From Noviherbaspirillum sp. (lineage in GTDB: Bacteria > Pseudomonadota > Gammaproteobacteria > Burkholderiales > Burkholderiaceae), in the NCBI GenBank assembly GCA_028292785.1, contig JAQGLQ010000568.1, positions 1 to 7,815 on the forward strand: a stretch of 7,815 nucleotides of DNA, written 5' to 3'. This document shows, piece after piece, positions 1 to 7,190 of this stretch; position 1 is the first letter of the stretch; every line of letters starts with the position of its first letter. The translations under genes were made by a program, and so were the position numbers. Under the pieces are notes generated by a model that was given only the letters and a program-made list of their open reading frames with translations, was not told where the DNA came from and ran no database searches.

Positions 1-21
1 AATGCGGAATGGCCCTATCTC

Positions 22-27
22 AAGAGG
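22..27 (+). promoter_or_regulatory. Ribosome binding site of the RidA-family gene
   Basis: AAGAGG lies five bases before the ATG at 33, a normal Shine-Dalgarno spacing. It falls inside the alternative reading frame that begins at the ATG at 9, which has almost no upstream sequence in this window. The site therefore argues for starting the RidA-family gene at 33. The same ten-base context (ATCTCAAGAG) recurs before the aminotransferase start at 605 at identical spacing. Confidence 0.7.
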
Positions 28-32
28 CGCGC

Positions 33-491
33 ATGTCTGTGTACGAAAAATTGAAAGCCCTGAATATCGAATTGCCCGGCGTCGCCACGCCCGCTGCCGC
101 CTATGTCATGCATGCGCAGACCGGCAACACGGTTTTCTTGTCCGGACATATTGCGAAGAAGGACGGCAAGCCTTGGGTGGGCCAGCTCGGCACGAACATG
201 ACGACCGAGGAAGGCAAGCTGGCCGCGCGCGCAATTGCGATCGATCTGATTGCGACGCTGCAGGCGGCCTGTGGCGGCGACCTCACGCGCGTCAAGCGTA
301 TCGTCAAGGTGATGAGCCTGGTCAACTCCAGCGGCGATTTCACGGAGCATCACCTGGTCACCAATGGCGCTTCCGAACTGCTGGCTGAAGTATTCGGCGA
401 GCAGGGCAGGCATGCACGCTCCGCATTCGGCGTCGCGCAGATCCCGATGGGCGCGTGCGTCGAAATCGAACTGATCGCCGAAGTGGCGTAA
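33..491 (+). CDS. RidA-family (YjgF/YER057c/UK114) protein, ~150-aa subfamily
   Basis: A 152-aa cytosolic protein of the Rid superfamily. Family members form trimers and hydrolyse reactive enamine/imine intermediates, such as 2-aminoacrylate, released by PLP enzymes. The N-terminus (MSVYEKLKALNIELP), a TGNTVFLSGHI strand near residues 30-40 and the C-terminal block GRHARSAFGVAQIP...VEIEL match the longer Rid subfamily rather than the ~128-aa archetype. The active-site arginine is R129 (in HARSA), and E144 (in VEIE) lies 15 residues later, the same spacing as R105/E120 of E. coli RidA. The cysteine two residues after that arginine in E. coli RidA is phenylalanine here (F132 follows A131), which is common outside the archetype. 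The start at 33 is preferred over 9 because of the AAGAGG site and family length. A PLP aminotransferase follows, so an accessory role in amine metabolism is plausible, but the true substrate is unknown. I would not call it ridA itself. Confidence 0.9.
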   Translation: MSVYEKLKALNIELPGVATPAAAYVMHAQTGNTVFLSGHIAKKDGKPWVGQLGTNMTTEEGKLAARAIAIDLIATLQAACGGDLTRVKRIVKVMSLVNSSGDFTEHHLVTNGASELLAEVFGEQGRHARSAFGVAQIPMGACVEIELIAEVA

Positions 492-502
492 TCGCTGAAA
501 TC

Positions 503-524
503 GCACCGCGCCGAATCGCGGTGC
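503..524 (+). terminator. GC-rich hairpin after the RidA-family gene, possible weak terminator
   Basis: GCACCGCG (503-510) and CGCGGTGC (517-524) form a perfect 8-bp stem around the six-base loop CCGAAT, starting 11 bases after the stop codon. The following bases (AGTCGTTAATGG) contain only isolated T residues. As an intrinsic terminator it is therefore weak: it may attenuate read-through into the aminotransferase gene, or simply protect the 3' end of the mRNA. The stem is seen directly; the role is inferred. Confidence 0.45.
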
Positions 525-534
525 AGTCGTTAAT

Positions 535-556
535 GGAATGGAATGGGAATAGGAAT
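535..556 (+). repeat. Short GGAAT tandem repeat (four units)
   Basis: GGAAT occurs at 535-539, 540-544, 546-550 and 552-556, so the units are spaced by 5, 6 and 6 bases. The tract lies in the gap between the RidA-family and aminotransferase genes. The last unit is part of the left arm of the hairpin at 553-588. The other units offer alternative pairing partners for its right arm. Confidence 0.6.
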
Positions 557-588
557 GGCGTGGGCTCGCCATCGAACCCGTGCCATTC
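553..588 (+). promoter_or_regulatory. 12-bp leader hairpin just upstream of the aminotransferase ribosome binding site
   Basis: GAATGGCGTGGG (553-564) pairs with CCCGTGCCATTC (577-588) around a 12-base loop. Ten pairs are Watson-Crick and two adjacent ones are G-U wobbles, so the stem is continuous only in RNA made from the plus strand; the opposite strand would have A-C mismatches. It ends six bases before the AAGAG Shine-Dalgarno (594-598). There is no T-run after it, so it is unlikely to be a terminator. A role in translation or mRNA stability is an inference. Confidence 0.4.
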
Positions 589-604
589 ATCTCAAGAGCC
601 AGGT

Positions 605-1798
605 ATGAAAATCGAAAATCCAACCCCGATACAGTGGCAGTTTTCAGAACGCGCGCAGCAGCTGCAAAGTTCGGTCATCCGCGAAATCCTCAAGGTGACG
701 GTAAGGCCGGAAATCATTTCCTTCGCAGGCGGATTGCCGTCGCCCGACACCTTCCCGGTTGACCGCATGCGTGCCGCGCACGACGCGGTGCTGTCGCGCC
801 AAGGCAAGGTCGCGCTGCAATACGGCACCTCCGACGGCTACGCGCCGCTGCGCGAATGGATCGCCGAATCGCTGTCGCTCGATGGTGCGAAGATCCTGCC
901 GGAGCAGGTGCTCATGGTGTCCGGCTCGCAGCAGGCGCTCGACCTGCTGGGCAAGGTATTGATCGATGAAGGCAGCAAGGTGCTGGTGGAGACACCGAGC
1001 TATCTCGGCGCATTGCAGGCTTTCTCCGTCTACCGGCCGCAGTTCGTTTCGGTGGAGACGGATGACTCCGGGCTGGTACCCGAGTCCGTCGCAGCCGTCG
1101 GCAAGAATGCCCGCCTGCTGTATGCGCTGCCGAACTTCCAGAACCCGACCGGTCGCAGCATGTCGCTCGACAGGCGCGTCGCCGTGGTGGAAGCCTGCGC
1201 GCGCCTCGGCTTGCCTCTGATCGAGGACGATCCCTATGGAGCGCTCAGCTATCGCGGCGAGCCGCAGGCCAAGCTGCTGACCATGAATCCCGGCGGCGTG
1301 ATCCACATGGGTTCTTTCTCCAAGGTCCTGACCCCGGGCATCCGCCTGGGTTACGTGGTGGCCCCGGTGCCGCTGGCGCGCAAGCTCGAACAAGCCAAGC
1401 AGGCAGCCGATCTGCATACCGCGCAGCTGACGCAGATGGTGGTGTACGAGGTGATCAAGGACGGCTTCCTGAACGAACATGTGCCGACCATCCGCAAGCT
1501 GTATGCCGCGCAATGCGAAGCGATGCAGGCGGCGCTGTCCGAGTTTTTCCCGTCATCCGTCACATGGACCAGGCCGGAAGGCGGCATGTTCATCTGGGTG
1601 ACGCTGCCCGAGCACATCGACAGCATGAAACTGCTCGAAGAAGCGGTCGCGCAAAACGTGGCCTTCGTTCCCGGCGAACCGTTCTATGCCACCTCGCCGG
1701 CGCGCAATAACCTGCGCCTGAGTTTCGTCACCGTTCCGCCGGCGAAGATCCGCGAGGGCATTGAGCGCCTTGGCAAGCTGATCGCGGCGAAGCTGTAG
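605..1798 (+). CDS. PLP-dependent aminotransferase, class I/II fold type I (2-aminoadipate/aromatic aminotransferase-like)
   Basis: A 397-aa cytosolic enzyme that should transfer an amino group between an amino acid and a 2-oxo acid using pyridoxal 5'-phosphate. Fold-type I landmarks occur in order: an N-terminal ISFAGGLPSPDTFP segment near residue 40, YGTSDGYAPLR, NPTG at 180-183, EDDPYG with D208 (pyridine nitrogen) and Y211, the Schiff-base lysine K240 in GSFSKVLTPGIRLGY, and the carboxylate-binding R371 in NNLRLSF. The sequence style matches LysN/Aro8-type enzymes and the catalytic half of MocR regulators, but there is no helix-turn-helix N-terminus, so it is a stand-alone enzyme. The start at 605 (MKIENPTP) is chosen because AAGAG at 594-598 sits six bases upstream and the leader repeats that of the RidA-family gene. 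An in-frame ATG at 455 would overlap that gene and add 50 residues unlike the family. Substrate specificity cannot be read from the sequence; 2-aminoadipate, aromatic or branched-chain amino acids are all possible. Confidence 0.93.
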   Translation: MKIENPTPIQWQFSERAQQLQSSVIREILKVTVRPEIISFAGGLPSPDTFPVDRMRAAHDAVLSRQGKVALQYGTSDGYAPLREWIAESLSLDGAKILPEQVLMVSGSQQALDLLGKVLIDEGSKVLVETPSYLGALQAFSVYRPQFVSVETDDSGLVPESVAAVGKNARLLYALPNFQNPTGRSMSLDRRVAVVEACARLGLPLIEDDPYGALSYRGEPQAKLLTMNPGGVIHMGSFSKVLTPGIRLGYVVAPVPLARKLEQAKQAADLHTAQLTQMVVYEVIKDGFLNEHVPTIRKLYAAQCEAMQAALSEFFPSSVTWTRPEGGMFIWVTLPEHIDSMKLLEEAVAQNVAFVPGEPFYATSPARNNLRLSFVTVPPAKIREGIERLGKLIAAKL

Positions 1799-1835
1799 AT
1801 TCAGCAGGGACAAGTATCGATGGTCATGCGCTCCG

Positions 1836-1876
1836 TGCGCCCGGGAGCAGACAAGTATTCGCTGCTCCCGGGCGCA
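1836..1876. terminator. Perfect 15-bp hairpin between convergent genes, probable bidirectional terminator
   Basis: TGCGCCCGGGAGCAG (1836-1850) and CTGCTCCCGGGCGCA (1862-1876) are exact reverse complements around an 11-base loop. The element lies in the 106-nt gap between the aminotransferase stop (1798) and the parC stop (1905), where transcripts from both strands converge. The stem is long and GC-rich, but neither side has a real T-run (GGTTTCG on the plus side). Termination may therefore be weak or Rho-assisted, or the hairpin may serve mainly as a 3'-end stabiliser. The loop also holds one copy of a short direct repeat (GACAAGTAT at 1809-1817 and 1850-1858). Confidence 0.65.
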
Positions 1877-1904
1877 GGTTTCGAACGGACGGAATAACGC
1901 AGGC

Positions 1905-4220
1905 TTATCGCACCGCCGTCAGCGCGTTCGGCTTCAGCTTGGTTCCTTCCAGCGACTTGCCCTTGCGCGCCCGCTTGCCGATGTAGGGCGACAGGCCGGA
2001 GGCGGAAAGCGGCAGCTCCTGGGGTTTGGCGCCGCGGCCCATTCCGGCCAGCACCACGCCTTTCTGGCTGATAGGCTGGGCGGCAAGCAGTTTTTCCTTG
2101 CTGTCCAGTTCCATCAGGATCACGCCGCGGCCACCGCCGGACAGGTGCTTGATCTCATCCATGCCGAATACCAGCAGCCGGCCTTTTTCGGACAAACAAG
2201 CAATCGCGCTGTCGTTGACGTCCACCGTACGCGGGGCGAGCGGCTCGTCGGTTTCCTCCAGCGTCATGAATGCCTTGCCGGCCTTGACACGGCTGGTCAT
2301 GTCGCCGGCCTTCGCGGTAAAGCCGTAGCCTGCGGTGGAGGCGAGCAGCAGGGTGGTGTCAGCCGTTCCGACGAAGTAATGCACCAGCCGCGTGCCGCTC
2401 GCCAGTTCGACGAGCGTGGTAACCGGCACGCCATCGCCGCGCGCTCCCGGCAGGGAAGCGACCGGGACCGAATAAATACGTCCGTTGGTGCCGAACGCGA
2501 GCAGGCTGTCCACCGTCCGGCATTCGAAAGCGCCATACAGCGCATCGCCGGCCTTGAAGGTGAACTGGCCCGCATCATGGCCGTGCCCGCCACGGGCGCG
2601 CACCCAGCCTTTCTGCGAGATGACGACCGTCACCGGCTCATCGATCACCTTCTGTTCGATCACGGCTCGTTCCGCTGCCTCGATCAGCGTGCGTCGCGCA
2701 TCGCCGAACTGCTTCGCGTCGGTTTCAATTTCCTTGATGACCAGCTTCTTCATCGACGCCGGGTTGTCGAGCAGGTCCTGCAGCACGACTCTTTCCTTGC
2801 GCAGCTCGGCCAGCTCCTGCTGGATCTTGATCGCCTCGAGCCGCGCGAGCTGGCGCAGGCGAATTTCGAGGATGTCTTCGGCCTGGCGGTCGGACAGTTT
2901 GAATGCCTGCATCAGCGCCGGCTTCGGCTCGTCCGCCTCCCGAATGATCCTGATCACCTTGTCGATATTGAGCAGCACCGCCTCGCGGCCTTCGAGGATA
3001 TGGATGCGGTCATCGACTTTCTGCAGGCGGAACTGCGTTCTGCGGGTGATCGTCGCGAAGCGGAACTCGATCCATTCGCGCAGGATGTGGCCGAGGCCCT
3101 TCTGTCGTGGACGGCCATCGCCGCCGATCATTACGAGGTTGATCGAAGCGCCACTTTCCAGCGAAGTATGGGCCAGCAGGATGTTCATGAATTCCGTCTG
3201 GTCCTGGTTCTTCGATTTCGGCTCGAACACCAGGCGCACCGGCGCATCCTTGCCGGATTCGTCGCGTACCGTATCCAGCACCGACAGGATCATCTGCTTC
3301 AGCGCCAGCTGCTCGGGGCCGAGCGACTTCTTGCCGGTCTTTACTTTCGGGTTGGTCAGTTCCTCGATTTCCTCGAGCACCTTTTGCGATGATGTGCCGG
3401 GCGGGAGTTCGGTGATGACCACTTGCCACTGGCCGCGCGCCATGTCCTCGATCTTCCAGCGTGCGCGCACCTTCAGCGTGCCGCGGCCGGATTCGTACAT
3501 TTCGGCGATCTGGCTGGCCGGCGTGATGATCTGCCCGCCGCCCGGGAAGTCGGGGCCCGGAATGTATTCCATCAATTCATTGTGCGTCAGCTTCGGGTTG
3601 CGGATCAGCGCCACCGCGGCCTTCGCGACTTCCGGCAGGTTATGCGACGGAATTTCGGTGGCCAGGCCGACCGCGATGCCCGATGCGCCGTTCAGCAGCA
3701 CGAAAGGCAGGCGCGCCGGCAGCAGTTTCGGTTCCTCCGTGGAGCCGTCGTAATTCGGCTGGAAATCGACGGTGCCCATGTCGATTTCCTCCATCAGCAG
3801 TCTGGCGATCGGCGTGAGCCGCGCTTCGGTATAGCGCATCGCCGCCGCGCCATCGCCGTCGCGCGAACCGAAATTGCCTTGGCCATCGATCAGCGGGTAG
3901 CGCAGCGAAAAATCCTGGGCCATGCGCACCAGCGCGTCGTACACCGACTGATCGCCGTGCGGATGCAGCTTGCCCAGCACATCGCCGACCACGGCCGCGG
4001 ACTTGCGCGGCTTGGCTGTCGAATTCAGGCCGAGCTCGTTCATCGCGTACAGGATGCGCCGCTGCACCGGCTTCTGTCCGTCCGACACATCGGGCAGGGC
4101 GCGGCCCTTGACAACCGAGATGGCGTAATCGAGATAGGCGCGTTCGGCGAAAGTCGCCAGCGTGAGGGTTTCGCCGTCGCCGGCTGGCATGTTCTCAAAA
4201 AGAGTGGCTTGTTCAGTCAT
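1905..4220 (-). CDS. parC: DNA topoisomerase IV subunit A
   Basis: A 771-aa subunit that cuts and rejoins DNA; with ParE it forms the ParC2ParE2 enzyme that decatenates daughter chromosomes. The breakage-reunion domain starts at [12 protein letters not shown] (about residues 24-35). The winged-helix DNA-binding region carries KLHPHGD (84-90), and the catalytic tyrosine is Y130 in [10 protein letters not shown], preceded by R129. A tower and coiled-coil region covers roughly 230-500, with extra charged sequence near 288-312 compared with E. coli ParC. Beta-pinwheel blades follow at about 525-740, with [38 protein letters not shown] and SQKGVVLAG. There is no GyrA box (QRRGGKG), which separates it from GyrA; the length is close to E. 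coli ParC (752 aa). In the quinolone-determining region the positions of E. coli S80 and E84 are Q91 and D95. The gene starts 14 nt after the transglycosylase stop and is the last of the parE-led unit. Its Shine-Dalgarno (GACGAG) is weak and close to the ATG. Confidence 0.97.
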   Translation of the reverse strand: MTEQATLFENMPAGDGETLTLATFAERAYLDYAISVVKGRALPDVSDGQKPVQRRILYAMNELGLNSTAKPRKSAAVVGDVLGKLHPHGDQSVYDALVRMAQDFSLRYPLIDGQGNFGSRDGDGAAAMRYTEARLTPIARLLMEEIDMGTVDFQPNYDGSTEEPKLLPARLPFVLLNGASGIAVGLATEIPSHNLPEVAKAAVALIRNPKLTHNELMEYIPGPDFPGGGQIITPASQIAEMYESGRGTLKVRARWKIEDMARGQWQVVITELPPGTSSQKVLEEIEELTNPKVKTGKKSLGPEQLALKQMILSVLDTVRDESGKDAPVRLVFEPKSKNQDQTEFMNILLAHTSLESGASINLVMIGGDGRPRQKGLGHILREWIEFRFATITRRTQFRLQKVDDRIHILEGREAVLLNIDKVIRIIREADEPKPALMQAFKLSDRQAEDILEIRLRQLARLEAIKIQQELAELRKERVVLQDLLDNPASMKKLVIKEIETDAKQFGDARRTLIEAAERAVIEQKVIDEPVTVVISQKGWVRARGGHGHDAGQFTFKAGDALYGAFECRTVDSLLAFGTNGRIYSVPVASLPGARGDGVPVTTLVELASGTRLVHYFVGTADTTLLLASTAGYGFTAKAGDMTSRVKAGKAFMTLEETDEPLAPRTVDVNDSAIACLSEKGRLLVFGMDEIKHLSGGGRGVILMELDSKEKLLAAQPISQKGVVLAGMGRGAKPQELPLSASGLSPYIGKRARKGKSLEGTKLKPNALTAVR

Positions 4221-4234
4221 TTCTCGTCAAAAAA

Positions 4235-5110
4235 TTATTCAATTGTTGTCGACGGCATGGTGCTCTCCGCATCGGCGCCATTTCCGCCGCGAGGAAACGT
4301 TGCCGGAAGCCGCCCTCTGCCGCCTGCGAAGGGATGGAAGGCGCCGGCTCCGGGAATCGTGATGCGTATGCGCCTGGAGGGCGCGCCGGGGTCCTCCTCG
4401 ATTCGCATGCCCTCGGCGATCGCGACCTTGACCGGCGCCGGTTTATACATCCGGTAGAACTCCGACACGATCTGCACATAGTTGCGTGTTTCGGGGTAGG
4501 GCGGAATCGTGTTCCTGTACTTCCGGACCGCCCCTTCGCCGGCGTTGTAGGAGGCAAGCACCAGGTGCGGTTCGGACGGAAACATTCGACGCAGGTCGCG
4601 CAGATAGCGCGCGCCAAGCCGTATGTTGATTTTCGGATCGGCAAGCTTCTGCGCGATGGTCTGCTTCCTGTCGCCCTGCAGGCCGTAGCGCTCGGCGGTG
4701 GCGGGCATGACCTGCATCAGCCCGATCGCGCCTTTCGGCGACACGGCATTCGGATTGAAGCCGGATTCGGCCGCCATCACCGCTTTCAGCAGCGCCGGAT
4801 CGAGCTCGAAATCCATGGCCGCCTGCAGCAGGATCGGTTCGAATTTCTTCAGATTCGGATGCTGCCAGAGATAGTTCGCAAGCGGCCCCCTGTCGCCGGC
4901 CGGTTCTTCCTGCGCTGCCGGGGACGAGGCTGACGCGCCGTTTCCCTGCATGAACAGCTGATAGCGTTCGTCCAGCTTCTCCGCCGCGAAATGCGCGATG
5001 CCATTGGCATCGACATAACCGTAGACATCGGCGCGCGCGCACAGCGCAACCGTGGCGAGCGTCGCGCCCAGCGCTGTCGCGGCAAGAAGTTGGCCGGTCC
5101 GCATCCGCAT
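4235..5110 (-). CDS. Secreted lytic transglycosylase (SLT domain) with DUF4124-like N-terminus
   Basis: A murein-cleaving enzyme of the soluble lytic transglycosylase family, which breaks the MurNAc-GlcNAc bond to give 1,6-anhydro-MurNAc ends in the periplasm. Numbered from the ATG at 5110 (291 aa), a signal peptide spans about 1-27: MRMR, then a hydrophobic stretch, then CARA before DVYGYV. Next comes a short DUF4124-like piece (YGYVDANGIAHF). The catalytic domain lies at about 90-220, with the acid E115 in AAESGFNP, GLMQVMPATA from 130, LGARYLRDL and SYNAGEGAV from 188. The last ~65 residues are Gly/Pro/Arg-rich and probably disordered. No lipobox is evident; the cysteine precedes the ARA site. 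The ATG at 5110 follows the parE stop by four bases and gives a standard signal peptide. The ATG at 5143 would add MATKRKRTSDP, overlap parE by 29 bases and lack a properly spaced Shine-Dalgarno. A third ATG lies at 5104. Position between parE and parC implies co-transcription. Confidence 0.9.
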   Translation of the reverse strand: MRMRTGQLLAATALGATLATVALCARADVYGYVDANGIAHFAAEKLDERYQLFMQGNGASASSPAAQEEPAGDRGPLANYLWQHPNLKKFEPILLQAAMDFELDPALLKAVMAAESGFNPNAVSPKGAIGLMQVMPATAERYGLQGDRKQTIAQKLADPKINIRLGARYLRDLRRMFPSEPHLVLASYNAGEGAVRKYRNTIPPYPETRNYVQIVSEFYRMYKPAPVKVAIAEGMRIEEDPGAPSRRIRITIPGAGAFHPFAGGRGRLPATFPRGGNGADAESTMPSTTIE

Positions 5111-5114
5111 CGGA

Positions 5115-7103
5115 TCAGATGTCCGCTTCCGCTTCGTTGCCATGCTCTTCGAGCCAGGCGCGGCGAGCGGCCGCCTCGCCTTTGCCCATCAGCATGTTGA
5201 AGCGCGATTCCGACGCGATCAGATCGAAGTCGCCGAGCGTGACGGGCAGCAAGCGGCGCGTGTCGGGATTCATCGTGGTTTCCCATAGTTGTTCGGCATT
5301 CATTTCGCCCAGACCCTTGAAGCGCGAAATGCTCCAGCTGCCGTCCTTCAGCCCGTCCTTGCGCAACTTGTCCTCGATCGCTTCGAGTTCGCCGTCATCG
5401 AGCGCATACAGTTTCTGTGCATGCTTCTTGCCGCGTGCCGGCGCATCGACCCGGTACAGCGGCGGGCGCGCGATGCAGATATGGCCCCGGTCTATCAGCT
5501 GCGGAAAATGCCGGAAGAACAGCGTCAGCAGCAGCACCTGGATATGCGATCCGTCCACATCGGCATCCGACAGGATGCAGATCCTGCCGTAGCGCAGGCC
5601 GCTCAGGTCGACATGATCGTTCCTGCCGTGCGGGTCGACGCCGATGGCGACGGCGATATCGTGAATCTCGTTATTCGCGAACAGGCGGTCGCGTTCGGTT
5701 TCCCAGGAATTCAGCACCTTGCCGCGCAAGGGCAGGATTGCCTGAAACTCTTTGTCGCGGCCCATTTTCGCGGAACCGCCGGCGGAGTCGCCCTCCACCA
5801 GGAACAGTTCGTTGCGCGTCACGTCGTTCGACTCGCAATCGGTCAGCTTGCCCGGCAGGACGGCGACGCCGGACGATTTTTTCTTTTCCACCTTTTGCGC
5901 GGAACGCAAGCGCGATTGCGCCTGCTTGATCACCAGGTCGGCCAGCTTTTTGCCATAGTCGACATGCTGATTCAGCCAGAGCTCAAGCGCCGGCCTGCTG
6001 AAGGTCGACACCAGCCGTACCGCATCGCGCGAATTCAGCCGCTCCTTGATCTGCCCCTGGAACTGCGGATCGAGCACCTTGGCCGACAGCACGAACGATA
6101 CGCGGGCGAACACATCCTCGGGCAGCAGCTTGACCCCCTTCGGCAGCATGGAGTGCATTTCGACGAAGCTCTTCACCGCGCCGAACAGGCCTTCGCGCAG
6201 CCCGGACTCGTGAGTGCCGCCGGCCGAGGTGGGGATCAGGTTGACGTAGGACTCGCGCACGATGTTGCCTTCTTCGGTCCACGCCACTACCCAGGCCGCG
6301 CCTTCGCCTTCGGCGAAACCTTCGGTGTCGGAAGTGGCGTACTGTTCGCCTTCGAACAACGGTATCAAAGGTTCCGCATGCGATGCCTGGGCCAGCGATT
6401 CCAGCAGATAGCCGCGCAAGCCCTGATCGTATTGCCAGGTCTGGGTATCGCCGCTTTTCGCATTGATGAGCGTGACCTTGACCCCCGGCAGCAGCACCGC
6501 TTTCGAGCGCAGCAGGCGCTGCAGTTCGCCGAGAGGAATGAGCGGGGAATCGAAATATTTCGGATTCGGCCACGCTGTGACGCGGGTGCCGGATTTCTTT
6601 TCATCGCGCGCGAGCGGACGCGACTTCAGTTTCTGAACCACGTCGCCGTCCGCGAAGGCGATCTGATGCATGCCGCCTTCGCGCCACACCATGATCTCGA
6701 GGCGCAAGGAGAGCGCGTTGGTAACCGATACGCCGACCCCGTGCAAGCCGCCGGAAAACGAATAGGCGCCGCCCGATCCCTTGTCGAATTTGCCGCCGGC
6801 ATGCAGGCGCGTGAATACGATTTCAACCGTCGGCACCTTTTCTTCGGGATGCAGTCCGACCGGAATCCCGCGGCCGTCGTCTTCCACGCTGACGCTGCCA
6901 TCGGTGTTCAGCGTGACGGTGATGTTGGTGCCATGTTTGCCGAGCGCTTCATCGGAGGCATTGTCGATGACTTCCTGAATAATGTGCAGCGGGTTTTCGG
7001 TGCGCGTGTACATCCCGGGTCGCTGTTTGACCGGCTCCAGTCCCTTGAGGACACGGATGGACGATTCGCTGTACTCGGATGTGGAGGATTTTTTAGTGGC
7101 CAT
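5115..7103 (-). CDS. parE: DNA topoisomerase IV subunit B (ATPase)
   Basis: A 662-aa ATPase subunit that captures the transported DNA segment and drives strand passage by ParC in chromosome decatenation. The GHKL ATP-binding domain shows the catalytic base E44 and N48 in QEVIDNASDE, DDGRGIP at 75-81, LHAGGKF at 100-106 and GGLHGVGVSVTNALS at 118-132. The transducer domain carries the lysine loop DPQFQGQIK (345-353), with K353 at the ATP gamma-phosphate position; it reads QIK where E. coli has QTK. The TOPRIM domain has EGDSAGGSA from E437 and the metal-binding DADVDG at 513-518, followed by RFKGLGEMN from 594. Residues 138-290 match ParE better than GyrB, and the ~170-aa GyrB-specific TOPRIM insertion is absent, which fits ParE length (E. 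coli 630 aa). The start at 7103 (MATKKSSTSEYSESSI) fits the family, but no good Shine-Dalgarno precedes it. It is the first gene of the parE-transglycosylase-parC unit and is divergent from the gene at 7382. Confidence 0.97.
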   Translation of the reverse strand: MATKKSSTSEYSESSIRVLKGLEPVKQRPGMYTRTENPLHIIQEVIDNASDEALGKHGTNITVTLNTDGSVSVEDDGRGIPVGLHPEEKVPTVEIVFTRLHAGGKFDKGSGGAYSFSGGLHGVGVSVTNALSLRLEIMVWREGGMHQIAFADGDVVQKLKSRPLARDEKKSGTRVTAWPNPKYFDSPLIPLGELQRLLRSKAVLLPGVKVTLINAKSGDTQTWQYDQGLRGYLLESLAQASHAEPLIPLFEGEQYATSDTEGFAEGEGAAWVVAWTEEGNIVRESYVNLIPTSAGGTHESGLREGLFGAVKSFVEMHSMLPKGVKLLPEDVFARVSFVLSAKVLDPQFQGQIKERLNSRDAVRLVSTFSRPALELWLNQHVDYGKKLADLVIKQAQSRLRSAQKVEKKKSSGVAVLPGKLTDCESNDVTRNELFLVEGDSAGGSAKMGRDKEFQAILPLRGKVLNSWETERDRLFANNEIHDIAVAIGVDPHGRNDHVDLSGLRYGRICILSDADVDGSHIQVLLLTLFFRHFPQLIDRGHICIARPPLYRVDAPARGKKHAQKLYALDDGELEAIEDKLRKDGLKDGSWSISRFKGLGEMNAEQLWETTMNPDTRRLLPVTLGDFDLIASESRFNMLMGKGEAAARRAWLEEHGNEAEADI

Positions 7104-7107
7104 TCAG

Positions 7108-7122
7108 TTGGAACGAAATCGG
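7108..7122 (-). repeat. Leader element of parE, inverted copy of that before the 7382 gene
   Basis: Read on the minus strand this is CCGATTTCGTTCCAA, ending four bases before the parE ATG. The same sequence occurs on the plus strand before the divergent gene, split into CCGATT (7335-7340) and TCGTTCCAA (7371-7379) by 30 bases. GTCAA also precedes the element in both leaders. Function is unknown; a common regulator site or an old inverted duplication are both possible. Confidence 0.4.
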
Positions 7123-7190
7123 TTTGACATGAAGGAGTGCATTTAAGCACAAAGAGCATGCATTCTATTAAAAAGGCGCGCTGATTTCCT

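Noticed and set aside
455..604. Upstream start at 455 for the aminotransferase
   Set aside because: It would overlap the RidA-family gene and read through both hairpins with unrelated sequence; the start at 605 has a placed Shine-Dalgarno and family-like N-terminus.
644..1513. Minus-strand open frame of 289 codons inside the aminotransferase
   Set aside because: Antisense shadow with His/Gln/Arg-rich translation and no motif.
2145..4457. Several plus-strand open frames of 340-420 codons antisense to parC and the transglycosylase
   Set aside because: Low-complexity Arg/Leu/Ser-rich translations, no ribosome binding sites, and full overlap with clear genes.
5289..7127. Long plus-strand open frame (612 codons) antisense to parE
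   Set aside because: It mirrors parE in a GC-rich gene; its protein is rich in Arg, His and Gln with no recognisable domain, while the opposite frame has every ParE motif.
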